Shown here one piece after another: positions 35,743 through 48,099 of a DNA stretch of 64,000 nucleotides (position 1 is its first letter; every line of letters begins with the position of its first letter). Both the position numbers and the translations under genes were made by a program. Source of the DNA: Ascaris suum (taxonomy: Eukaryota > Nematoda > Chromadorea > Rhabditida > Ascarididae); contig CM024189.1 of NCBI GenBank assembly GCA_013433145.1, forward strand, positions 7,060,001-7,124,000, in the 5' to 3' direction. The notes under the pieces were generated by a model. The model worked only from the letters and a program-made list of their open reading frames with translations, made no database searches and was not told the origin of the DNA.

Positions 35743-38700
35743 ATGCTGTCTCTGCTTTCGCTGATCCTTGCATCTGGTACAGTTCTACGTGCCGATACTG
35801 AACAATGGTCTGCTAGCACATATCCAGATCCTCGAACGAATTCAACACAATGTAATACGTGGCCGAATTCGACACTTTGCGATCCCGATCATATTCTTAC
35901 CGATCAATGGCGATTGAATATTCACGAAAACATCAATCGACAGATTGAGAATACGTTTTTCTTCAAAGAGTTACGAAAAATCGCAAAGTAAAGCTTGTAG
36001 AAGTAGTGAATTTTCAAATATCTACTGTTCAACAATTTACTCTTCATAAGCTTGGGCAGATCTCACCTTTAAAGCAGCAGTAAGTAGTAACTTCTGTCTT
36101 CAGTCGATCTTTTCTTTTATTATATAAATCAAAGCGTCTTTATATTTAAATATCTGAAGCAGCATAGAATTATGTTATACTTTACGAAAATTTTTGAAAA
36201 GGAAAGTAATGTTCACCTGAATGAAACGATTTTCTTCAGTGAAAAGCTCTTGAAATCTTTGAAAATTGTATTCCTTAGAAGTTTATTCAAAATGATAGTA
36301 GTTTTTCTTAGAGATTTTTTTTAATGCAACCTGAAAACTGTATCCTGGTGTTTCAAAAACTAGGTTATTCATGATCCAACTTTTGTAGCGTTTCATTACT
36401 TTTATGCTATAAGCGCTCGTGCATACCTAAATGCTCTTTAGTATTTTCTTTTTTTTAACGCAAAATAACTAAGAGGTTGCTTATATTGTAGTGTATTCAA
36501 TTTCAGGATTGCGTGACGCCGATATACTTTATAGTGAAAATGCACCGACTGAATGTCATGAAAACAGAACAGAAGGAGTAAAAATTTATGTTATTCTTGC
36601 AAAAAGAATTCAAACGGCTTCAAATCACTCAACGACAGATACCGATTTGGTAACATTTAGCCAACTATGTACTCGCCAATTATTAAAATCCACCTAGCTT
36701 GAGAAAAGTTCGGATAATTTTATAGCTATTCCTAAGCTATGATTTATTGAAATATATAGCTGATTTCTTATGAAAACCCGTATTTTTCAGTCCTGTAATA
36801 CGATTTTGATACTGATTTTTCGTTTAGAAGTGAAACTTTATTCTGATAACTGTTGCATTCACCAACTGGAGAACTGAACGTGGAACGTGGAAGTCAAATT
36901 AGCGCATACAAGGAGAGAGGGAGGATATGGGGTAGAAGGGTCACCCCATGAATCCATCTGCGAAAAGGGAACCTGATTAGAACATAATTTGACAGTGGGA
37001 GCGTACTGTTGTGGTTAGAAAACGTTGAAACAGAAGGTTGTATTTTATGCGATTTGCAAGGTTTTTTTAATGAGCGTCAGGGTTACAGGCGAGTCCTGTG
37101 CTGCTTGCAAAATTCTGAACTTCTGAATTTCAGACCGAATTTGGCAACGAGGTGGCCGAACAATATGGCCTTAATTCGCTACCATGTAAAAACTTTTTGA
37201 TTATCGTTGGCGTTGAAGCAGCTAAACTCGCATATGTTAGGGTAAGTGCTGCTTCATTTGTGAAATTTTTTATGGTCAAGTGACATTGGAATGGAAAGCG
37301 GGAAATATCTGCAGCCTTTAAAAGCTTGTGAAATAAATCCGAGAATCTCATCTACCCACAATCATTATTAGACGATAAGTGTGTCTGCAAATGCTGATCG
37401 TTGAGCATAAACTCTCATAAAGGATGTTTGTTTTCTCATTCTTTTTTTCAGTCTTTTTTTGTGGTCACTTTCTGGCCATTTTTTTGAGTATTTTGGTCAT
37501 TTGGTCAACATAAACTTTATCCGTAACGGTTATTGTTCGAACATATGCATTGCATAGTTATATACGATTGGACAGTTGAAGTATCATAATTTCTTTTGTT
37601 AAATTCGAGTTTGTTCCTTGTGTACAGCACATAAAAAATATGAAGAGTCCCGCAAAACGTCAATTAAAATTTCTTTCGTCGTTCATTTGATGGCTGTCGG
37701 TCACATTATCATATTCGGCACGTCTAGAAGGAATCTGCTGCAACTTTCCAAAGAATAACGTACAAGAAAAAAAAAAAAAGAAAAATTAATAATTTCTTAA
37801 TCTATTTTCTCAGACAGGAAGAGATTTGAAGTTACCAGCCAATTTGATGGAGCACGTGTTCAACCAATACACTGCTTTATTCAACGCAAAAAACTACATG
37901 GAAGGACTGAATAATATCATTAATGAAATTGGTGAGCAAATGATCAACCCATTCAAGGTAGGTTCACGTGTTTAACAATCCTTAATCAGAGCTGTATCTA
38001 TGCAAATAGCTTTTCTTGCAAGCTCTGAAGCTTGCTGCTGGCCAAACATCCGCAATTATTCATTGGATATTTTTAGCACAGTATCAGTACAAAAGTACAA
38101 ATCAACGTGGTTAATCGTTTACTTCAAAAATTTTATGAGTGTTGAAATGTGCTTAAAATGAAGAAAAAAAGTTTACGACTCGGTCTGCTTAGTGATGTTC
38201 CCTTTCTAATGGCGCCCAAGACATATGAAATACCTGTTGCATCTTAGTTATGCGACTGCCTTCAATGTACAGACGCAAGGTTTCATCGAGATGTTAAGAA
38301 AGGCATTGTATTTCAAGCTTCTGAACTATCAGATCTTTCGGAAATGGTGTTAGCATGGGTGTACGTTGTATAGGAGCTGTTTTGGAAGGAGGGGGGGGGG
38401 GGGGGGGGGGGGAGAAGGAGGAAGTGGTACTGTTCAATCGAATTTACAATCACGAACGATTTCCATAACAAATAACAGAAGTCCAATTATGACGGAACTC
38501 GAAGTGATCACTTTACAAAATGTTGCTCTAATGCTTCAGCTTAAAATTGCCTGATTCAAAATGATCTTAGTGGGAAAAAAATGTGCTTAAATGATACAAT
38601 TCTGAGATGTTATGGTGAATATCTGGCAGAGTATCTCGATGGTTTAAGTGCATCAAAAGTGCTGCAACTTGTGCTAACTTATTTCAAAAATTTATATGAG

Positions 38701-41461
38701 GAAATTTAAAAACACCTAAGAAAAAAAATTGGCGCTTTATTCTTATATACTTACTGCGAGCGATTTGCTCATTCACGAGCGATAATGCACTAAAGAAATT
38801 TTCGTTAATTATTGTGATAGAACTCTACGAGTATTTAGGCTCAAGCTAGCAGCAATTCAGCAGAAGCGCCAGATGAGGCGACGACAACATCCATTGTTAT
38901 TGATGAATCGACAACACCTGAAATTGTGCTAGAAGTGTTTTCATCTACGGACTCAAGAACGAATGGACAACTTGCCCATGGTAATTTAATTTCGAATATT
39001 TTTAGTAATCTGTTTTTTGTGCTTAATTTTGTTTGAAAATTTTTGTGCATTGATTTACATGAAAACTCGCCAACATAATTTCAGGTGGATGTACGTTGTG
39101 ATGATCGTTGCGATAGTGCTTGCCATTGTTGCACTTTCTTTATTGTTTTTTACACGATATCAAGCCAGAAAGCGAACTCAAACACTCATGCAAACAATTA
39201 TATCGACAAATATTAACGATAACGACAATTGCAACAGCACTAAAATGTGCAAAAATATTTTGAGGAAGCATGAGTTGGAAGCGAAATGTATGAGAGGTGG
39301 TTATTTATAATGCTATCCAAATTTATCATTTATGCAGTTATTTGAGCTTAAATTGTTCAAAAGTTTATTAAGCAATACAACGTGCGAAAAAAAACGTTTT
39401 AAGCTATGTTGAGCTATTTTTTGAAAGCCGGCAAATTGTCTGTTCATGTTCCTACTAGATCAATGAACCATTTCTGCTCTCCAGTTCATTTTGAAATGTA
39501 TATATTTTGAGACGGAAATATTCATGTGAGTTAACGATTATGCGAAAATTTTAGATGGTGCAATGAGCGTTAGTGTTGCCGATTCGGAAAAAAAGAACGG
39601 AAACTCGAATGGAAATGATATGAACAACACATCACTGCAGACAAGTGTCGTCACCTTAGGCACCGAAGAAGGCCTTAAATATATGCACAATGGTGCAGTG
39701 GGTGACACATCAATGAAACGATGGGGAAGTACAATTCCAAAAATCGAAATTTCTTGCAAAGAAAATGTTGGCGAGAATGTCCAAAGTATTGAGCATTCAC
39801 CATATGCTTTACAAGTAAGTAGCGTTTGTGCCGCCGATGAACATGAAATGGAAAGCGGCGATGAGGGAAAATCAACTTTTTCGTCCTCTGCAATATCAGA
39901 TATCGGCGTATACTCTATCGAAGAAGACAATCTTTTGAACAAACAACCACGAGAAAAGTTGCCGTCCACAAATCAGGAAGTTACATTAACGCCTCATGAA
40001 AATATCAATGCGTCTCAGCCGAATGCTTCTTCCACAATGCGAACAAACTCGTGTAATGAGGTCGAGGCTCGAGTAGTGCTGAAAGATGATGACCAGTTCA
40101 TCGTAGACGAGGTTTGCTTGCATATACAGTTTATTTCATACCTGTGATCGTTCCGCATATGGTAGACCTGACTGCCTCAAGAAAATACTTTCATGAGGAG
40201 TTTATGTCCGAACAGTCGTCGCTTATAGCTAAACTTAAGTTTGTTTCTTCACTATCAATCAATGTTAACAAATCCCCATAATTTTATTTCAAACGAAATT
40301 GGGCAACTCCAAAAGGCGAAAAGAATAAACTTTAATTTCAGACATTGTCTTCCGCTGATTCGGACGATTTGGAGCATCATTGCGAGGTTATGCGACCAAC
40401 TACACCACCGAAAATTGCAACCAAAGTATGAAATTACTTTTTTTTTTGTTTGAAAAATATTCGACAATTTGTCGTTGCGTGTATGAAACGCATTTTTTTT
40501 CTCTTCGTACACATAAAATAATCAATTTAACAGCATCAATGAAAACATTTTTTTTTTCAGTAGTTCATGAAATAATTCAACTTCAAATGATATTTATGTA
40601 GGAGTTGTGAAAGTATTATACATTTACCTATAGACTTCTTAAAGATTGATTTCATTTTATTCACATATGAATGCAAATAGTTCATAAAGCTCAGAAAAAA
40701 ATTGTATCAGAATTTTCCTCTGTTTGAGTTAAAGTTCATAATATTTACATTATGACCGATACGAAATTCCAAATTCAGTGGGAAAATTCGATAAAAATTT
40801 TCGATTTCTTTAATTGATTATTTAAATTTTCACCTACTTCGCAATCATTGGATAGATCGATTTTGCATTGTTTCGATATTTTGTTGATAATTTTTAAATG
40901 CTTTTGATTTTGCTCGAAGACGCAAATTGCTTCCTACAGAAAATTTTGAGAACAAAAATAAATAAAACATTAGTAGGCCGTTTTATATTTCTTTTTGATG
41001 TTTTTTTTTCTATTTTCTCGGATATATTTTCTGTGCTATTTTCGTGATATGAGTGAGACCAAACTAGCTTATACCTCATATTTGAAGCAGCTAGTACCTC
41101 TTCTAAATCTCACAGTATGACATGCCAAAGATGAATAAATTATCCACAGTATTGCATCATTTCACTAAAATCTAACAAAGGCAACCAATGAGTATTCAAA
41201 TGAAATGAGCCCTTTCAAATGCACATAATTACGATGATTTTTAATTTTAAGCTAAACGCGTAACCACCCTATATCTACATATTTATTATTATATTGTGCG
41301 TGTTAACATCAACCAATACAGCCATCATTATGTGTCATAAGCAAACGTTTTGGTGCTAGAGTTTCATCCACGATACTAAACTTATTTATAAATTTATTTA
41401 GGTTCATTTGGATGCAAGCGCTCTCTCAACAGATTTCATAACGAAGAAAAGTGTGACGTAA
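35743..41461 (+). CDS. MOLO-1-like TPM-domain membrane protein, nine exons
   Basis: Exons: 35743-about 35987, 36507-36649, 37134-37241, 37814-37957, 38839-38980, 39085-39296, 39555-40111, 40342-40425, 41402-41461 (TAA). Seen: a signal peptide (MLSLLSLILASGTVLRAD); YPDPR, then Cys-x-x-W and LCDPDHILTDQW, the N-terminal signature of nematode TPM (MOLO-1-type) proteins; and a TPM body (VKIYVILAKRI, NEVAEQYGLNSLPCKNFLII, YVRTGRDLKLP). Then follow a Thr/Ser/Glu-rich stalk, one membrane span in exon 6 (YVVMIVAIVLAIVALSLLFF, then basic RYQARKR) and a cytoplasmic tail of more than 200 residues. Family knowledge: C. elegans MOLO-1 is an auxiliary subunit of levamisole-type acetylcholine receptors at muscle membranes. 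Whether this paralogue has that job is inference. Odd: exon 1/2 and exon 5/6 do not close in phase with the best donors. Confidence 0.8.
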
Positions 41462-44300
41462 AAAGTGGCGAATTCGATTTTGCTTGAACAACTTCAACGA
41501 GATGTTGGGCGGAGAAATGGTTTTTAGGCCGAAGTCGTCGACTATCGGAAATGATTTTATGGATGTAACGTAATGGAGATAAAATGAGAGTGAAATTTTT
41601 CACAGATTCTTGAGGATAGATGTAACATGAATTTGTGCTCTTTGCCCAGCCTTTTGCTGTAAATGAAATGTGCTAGCAATAACATTTTGTTTGGAAATGC
41701 TTAGGGGGAAGTAGTACCTAATAGTGTAGAGAAATCAATCGCATTTTTATATGATATTTTTCTTTTAAAACAAAGAAATATTCAAAAATCTTGAAAAATA
41801 TGAGTCATTAATTCATTTTCATTGCATATTTTGAATATTTTGCATATTGCAATTTATCGTCAATTAGACTCCGAAAAATGTTCACTACGAAGAGGGCTAA
41901 ATAACACTTCATTTGACACCTAAACGAATCGTTTCTATGTGAGATTCTTTATTTTCATAGAAATGTGTCGAAATTCTTGATCTGAAGAAAACAACAAGGT
42001 TGAAAAGCTATCGAACAGCAATAATAAGCGATTTTCGGCGTTTCATTGATGCAATTTTGCTGCTTATGATAGGAAATAACTCATAACTTGATATGACACT
42101 TTGGTTTTTTTTGTAAGTATTTTGCCGTATTTGTCTTTCATCTATTCACGGACTAATGTCTTATAATATTTCCTTTGATTATTTATGCATATTATTTATC
42201 ACTGTATGATAGGTTTCTATGCTTTCTATTTAGAAGTTCTGAAAGGTCCTTGTTTTATTTTTGTATACATCTATATTTGCAAAGTTGAGAGAAGTCAGCA
42301 TCGTGGCACCCGTCTTTTAGGTATATGTATTTGTAGGTTTGTGCCCATTTGTTCATTTGCATCAGTTCACTGCTTAGAAAACAGTTATAGTGGGTATGCT
42401 ATCTTTTTCGCGGGGAGTTTTCCAAGCCAATATATCCAAGGTTTTCAGCTCGACTCGTCAAGTTCTGGGTCGTTTCAGAGCACGTGATACTTTCTCTTTT
42501 GGGTAGCTACCATAACTGGCAGTAGTGTTGTGCTATAAACCGCGTAGAACTAAAGAAACTCGAGTTTTGTGTCTCAGCTCCTAGCAAATTTCTGTTGGGA
42601 AAATGGCGTGCACATTTGTGCAAAAAAAGGGCACACTATGTTTTTTCTTGGGGGAGGGGGGAGGGGGGAGGTGGGGAGCAAACGCGCACCGAGCTGTAGC
42701 GTCCTGTGATAATATGCAAATAGTAAGCAGCTCGGCAGTTATCATGCTTCTTCTTCAACGCTTCTTTGGTATCAAAGGTTATGCGCATGTGGCATTAGCA
42801 TAACCGATGCACTCATTTAACGCCCATGCGGATATCGCATAGCGGCTTCGAGTTCTTGTGCATTTCCCAATCCCACATTTCTCACGTCACTAGGATAAAA
42901 TGGGCCAACAAGAATAAAATGAGACGTTCAATTCGATGAAGCGAGTGAGTCTAATTACCTTGCAGTTAGTCTCACGTTTCAATTTTTGAGAAGCGCTACC
43001 ATGCGATCACAAATTACTCTAAATAGATGCCTTCATAAGGCTAGTGAACTAAAAATTGATGCAAATTTTTTCAACTTATAGGAAGTTAGTACATACTGGA
43101 ACGACTCAGTTTTCACTAATGCTATCCAGTCGAGAATGACGCGAATATGGCAATACAATATTCCAACAAACTTTTTTACTCATATAAAACAAACAGCATC
43201 CACCAGTATTTCACACAGAAGAGATGAGATGGTGAATACGATTGGCGAATGAATTTCACAATGATCTAAGGCATGCTGCTATATACACCTTGGTGTTCGA
43301 TCACCGAATTGTTGCAGCGTTACCACAGGCCACGGAATTTCTTTCCACCGGCACCACACAGCTTCCACCGACAACGTCTTTCGCGATACAATACAGCTAA
43401 AGTGTACTCAGAATTAGAAAAAAATTACTGTCGTTGTGTTGAGCCATTCACTTAAAAAAAAAAAGTTATTTCGCCATTCCATGGAAAATTTGCTACTCGT
43501 TTTGGCACTATTGTATATAATTCTATGAAAACGAAGAAAACCCAACGGAATCAAGAAAATAATACGATTATTCCACTAAAAAGCTTTGTAAAGAAATTCA
43601 TCTAACCCGATTGATTTCGTTGTTCAAAAGTATCAATTGCTACCTGAGGTAATAATTTGCGAAATGTGGCTACGGACGGAAATTGTATCTCAATTATATC
43701 CACGATAAATATTTTACATGATCATCTATCGCAGTTCTAATATAAAGACACAGTATAAGTAATCCTATGATTTTTTTTTTTCATCGAGCATTGTATCAGT
43801 GTGTTTCGTCTGTATCCAAATTTCCACATAATACGGCTTTATGAACAAAAATTCGTTCTACAGATAGCGCTCACTTTTTTTTTGCGTCAGCAATTCCTTT
43901 AAAGTAAGCTCTCAGTTGCCAAAAGTTCCCGTGACATCACTTCAGCAAGGCTTATAGAAAAACTCAAGTAAGCTAAATCTTGCGAAATCTTAAGTGTGCG
44001 GATAACAGAATTGATCAAACGATGCTCAATCACTAGTACGGAGTACTTCCATGAAAAGAAATCTTGTGTTTTCTACTTTTCGAGGCGCCTCGAGGACCCC
44101 ACTCAAGAAGAGGGTCGCGAAATTTTCCTATTCTCAGTTTACCTTTCCTTTAGGCAGGTATTTATGCTTAATTTATCCATGCAAAAATGAGTTTAACTAA
44201 ACGGCCTTGATGCCGTATGGCACTCTATGTCAGCTTGGTTGTTCAAGCGGGAACAGGTAGGAGCTCCGGAGTCTTTGCGGAGTGGCTTTGGTTTTATCTA
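41462..44300. other. Spacer, no supported gene
   Basis: AT-rich sequence holding the 3'UTR of the MOLO-1-like gene, whose poly(A) signal is not obvious, and a G-rich tract at 42650-42678. No ORF here has matching splice sites or recognisable similarity. Confidence 0.5.
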
Positions 44301-44334
44301 AGGATGAGTTCTCTTCAATGTGATTTCCATTCAG

Positions 44335-44403
44335 GTGAAAGTGGTCTCATTTTTTGCGAATTTCCAACAGAGATTCTCTATTCGACGTTTTCAAACAAGT
44401 GCG
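44335..44403 (+). CDS. Candidate internal exon, unassigned
   Basis: Behind CCATTCAG and before GTAAGA lies a 69-bp open stretch in phase 0 (VKVVSFFANFQQRFSIRRF plus QTSA). Splice sites are good on both sides. No neighbouring exon could be attached with confidence; a possible first exon (MALYVSLVVQAGTG, from 44217) ends in the wrong phase. Confidence 0.2.
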
Positions 44404-44567
44404 GTAAGATGGATTGGATAAAATAGATAGTAGTGGAGAGTTAGTTCGCTCATTTGTTTATAGGCGATAGGATATCAGTCGTTCAGTAAACAAATCTAAC
44501 GTATAAAAATTTCCGTTCTGCTAATTAAGTGCAAAGAATATAGCAGTTCAGTCTAAAAAAAACGTAC

Positions 44568-44679
44568 GATCATCGTCGGTAGTAAGTTGCTGATCAAATG
44601 GCGTCAATAAAACATTCTCGTCCATTCCGTCTGGTGATAAGCTTTCCCTATAGAAGTGCAATCTGCCTAATGCGTTGTT
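44568..44679 (-). CDS. Candidate exon on the minus strand, unassigned
   Basis: A strong TTTTCAG acceptor is followed by 37 codons of well-behaved sequence (NNALGRLHFYRESLSPDG, then MDENVLLTPFDQQLTTDDD) and a strong GTACGT donor in phase 1. Reading through the donor instead reaches a stop after six more codons, so it could also be a terminal exon. Composition is hydrophilic and coding-like. No domain is recognised, and no partner exon was established. Confidence 0.35.
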
Positions 44680-46770
44680 CTGAAAATGAGAGGAATAATA
44701 TTAAAAGGTGCTCTATTCTCGGAAAGTTTATGAGAAATTCTTCATTGTCTTATTTTTCTCAATAAACGAAAAAAAAAAACCCAACTTGTCATCTTATTGT
44801 TCATTAATTCTATTATGCATGAATATTATCCTGAAAAACTATTGATCGCTTTAAAATTGTTGCTTGTGAATATTTCAAAACACAAGAAATAAATTAGAGT
44901 TATAATCTACTGCGATTGAAGAAGACGATAAAGCATCAACCGGATAAATTTGAAGGCGTCAATCCTAGTTGGTTCAGAATATTTTTCATTGGAAAAGATG
45001 CGCCTAGTCGTAAGACATTTGCGCTTTTCTGATAGATATATGTAAATGACTTAGCTAAGCGTTTTTTTTTTTTTCACTACGGGCTCTCTGAAACATCAAA
45101 GCAACAATAGTATTTGAAATGAGAGTCTCCAAGATTAATAGACAAAGACAACGGTAGACAAAAGATTAGACAAAGACTGTAGTTATAATAAACCAAGACT
45201 ACGGTTATTTCCTCTCGTGAAGCAAGCAGTGGTTTCGAAGGGAAAGCGGATAAAATGGTGGAATTGCATGCTTTTGTTTTGCGTTGGTCAGGCTTCGAGA
45301 AAAGTGGATGGTGTAGTTGATTTTAATTTCTAGTTTTGTCTGGTACTGAGATGTGGAATCAACCTTTTTCGCCGTTACTTTCATAAAAAATAGTGGAAAC
45401 ATTTTTCTGCAAAGATAGAAAAATCAGATTAAGAAGAGTTAATTTCTAGATCCCGTAAGGCTCAAACTCAAATCTTTCCTTCTATCACGAAGCAGATTCC
45501 AAATGTTTCGAATCAAATCTCATGCTTTCCATTGACTTCATTAAGATGGGAGTTATCTATAATTTTTGGATAGGTCTCAAAGTTATGACAACAACGAAAT
45601 AGTTTTTTTTTCAGCGATTTAAATTCCGAAGTCTACAATTTTTAATCCCATTTGAAAGACCCAAACGGAATTGATAACCCCCTCATCTTTGCGTGCAAAA
45701 TGCTCTTTCGTCCCCCTATCCACAAATTTTGGAATTTAATTATGTCGTTGAACGTTAATGGTGAAATGTTTCATATTGTCATCTTCAACTGTTCATTAGT
45801 TCAGAAAGATTATGTGGATTTCTGCTGTCATATGTATTTTTCCTAATGGCCAAAATCTAAATCAATTGGTGACGATTTGATGAACATCACATAGATCTCT
45901 TCATGAGAATAATTGCTGAAAACTTTATTGAAAAAGCTCAATCGAAAATAAAAATTATCTGACTTCAATTATGGAAGAAATTTCAACGAAATTCATTCAT
46001 TGAGCACTATTTTCGACTTACAAATCACTTTAAGAAGTGATGAAAATGAGATTTGAGAAGATTTTTTAAACACTAAGCGAAAAAAAAAAATTTTTTTTTC
46101 ACCAACATTTTAGCAAAAGCACAAAATTAAGCTGTTGTTTAATTTCGTTTATTGTAAGTCCATCTGATTGAACGTTTTCGAATCAAACATCGGAATTCTG
46201 GAGAAGTATTCTTTTGGACATCCGGTATGTTACCCGGAAGAAATCTAGCGACATTAACTTCACGAGATCGGTTGGAGAGGTTTTATCCACAATGATCGTG
46301 ATGATCAGCAAAATGCGTGATTAGGCACGCCAAAGAAACAAGAGAGCATGGAACGAGGAGACGAGAAAAGAAAGTTGAGGGATATTCATCGCTTCCCGAT
46401 CCCCTCAATCGTTTTAAAGTGGTAGAAATACGATTCCCAATCACTTTCATCATTTCAAAAATGTAATTTCAAATAAAAATCAAATGGAATTTGAGAGAAC
46501 CCACAAATAAATGCGGAATGCAAAACACTTCAAAAAGAACTTTGCAAAAATAAGCTAAAATTTCGCCTTTCTTATGGTTTCACCCAATTAATGGGAATTT
46601 TCTAAACAGTTTATTCTTTAAATGTGACATTTTTTTGTCTTTCTCTTTTTGTTACTTCTATGTTCAAATATCTTCCAATTCCATCCTCTATATTTTAGAG
46701 CCTTCCAGTGCTCATTTTTACTGACGCAAACGATACATTAAGAACTAATTTTAGGCCTTTTTTTTAGATA

Positions 46771-46820
46771 GAGAGAGAGAGGGAGGGAGGGAGGGAGGGA
46801 GGGAGGGAGGGAGAGAGAGG
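46771..46820 (+). repeat. (GA)n and (GGGA)n tract
   Basis: GA repeats pass into about eight GGGA units and back to GA. More than four G3 runs spaced by one base meet the usual definition of a G-quadruplex-forming sequence. Confidence 0.9.
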
Positions 46821-47008
46821 TCTTAAAGGATTCAACGAGTAAACAGCATCCACCTCAGCATTTGAATGATGAGGAAAGGCGTACCAGTTAACAAAGATGT
46901 ACAGTATATCGTTTGAGAGAGATTTCCAATGTTTTAGTGTATAGTATCGTAAGAGAAATAGATTTCAATAAGTATTCCACAGATATAATTAATTCATCTA
47001 CTCATTTA

Positions 47009-47948
47009 TTAGACTGTAAATGAATTGAATATTGATCCCATAGAAGGAAGGCAATTAAATGACTGCAGTAAGATGCTTAATATTTTTCCTAGTTGGGTTC
47101 TGGTATAAACTGATAGCTGCAGTGAACTCTTCGACGATGCTTCTGTAAGCACCATCTTTGCCCTCTTGTTGTAATAAAGGTGTGTTTTGAAGGAAAACAA
47201 ATAGTCATAGCCGGATTCGACAACCTGCAGAATGTGATTGACTTGTTGAAGTAGTTTCTCCCGGCTTATTTTTGGCCATGAACTTCCACAATCGGGCGGT
47301 TTATGGTCAAAGTATCATGCAATGAAACTCTCGTCTATCCACCATCCAACGGTTAAATTAAACGGTGGAGAGAAAATGGTTTGGTTGAACCTTTTGGACA
47401 GGTTGAATCTTCCGGTGTGCAACAACATTCAGCTCATCGCAATAACTGCAGTAGACAAGCAAAATAATAGCTAAATTTTAAAACGTGTGTGCTATACATG
47501 TAGATCTGTTTTGTGAGCCTGAAGCATCGACACGTAGGGCATATTTGTCTCTCGAAGGTCCCAATAACCAGAGCATGATGTGGGGCTAATACAAGGCCAA
47601 TGCGGAAACGTAGAAATATTAATAGTAGTCCGTGGAAGAGATGATAAATTTATATTTTTCTCCACAGAGAACCATAGATAAGTTTTTTGTCACCAAGTGA
47701 GTGAATAGCAATCTTGACTCGCCCATATTTACAACATCGGCATATTTAATTTCAAACTTGGCATAGAGGAAACAGGTGTTGAGCGATGCTTGTAGAGGAT
47801 ATGAATAAGGCGAAATGATGTATGACGCGAAAATACAAAATAATGAGGTGGTATGAGATGAAGTAAGTGGAATAGGTATTGATAAGGTGGCGTAGCGTAC
47901 CTGTGCACAGAGGACGACGACTACAATCGAGAGGACCGCAAACAGCAT
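47009..47948 (-). CDS. Possible two-exon small secreted protein
   Basis: Exon 1 (47948-47901) encodes MLFAVLSIVVVVLCAQ, a compact signal-peptide core, and ends in phase 0 at GTACGC. Exon 2 (47224-47009) follows an ATTCTGCAG acceptor, is in phase, and reads VVESGYDYLFSFKTHLYYNK onward for 71 residues to TAA, giving about 87 residues. A second frame over the same bases (GKDGAYRSIVEEFTAAISLY) is equally protein-like, so the true frame is uncertain. No family is recognised; it could be a relic. Confidence 0.25.
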
Positions 47949-48099
47949 ATTGGAGGACGTAGTGATTAGCAACGAGTATAATATGAAGGTGATGGACGGT
48001 GATCGTCGTCTTGGGCGATCTTCCGCACAACAACAACAATGCACGTACAACACGCACCTAAACGCCTCAAAATAATGGAGTTTTCATCAGGTACATCAA

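Noticed and set aside
39538..39969. 143-codon minus-strand ORF
   Set aside because: Shadow of the long cytoplasmic-tail exon 39555-40111 of the MOLO-1-like gene.
45205..45409. 65-codon minus-strand ORF behind a TTTGCAG, loosely recalling an NTR/TIMP domain
   Set aside because: It lacks the Cys-x-Cys start and other cysteines of that family, and no upstream exon could be joined.
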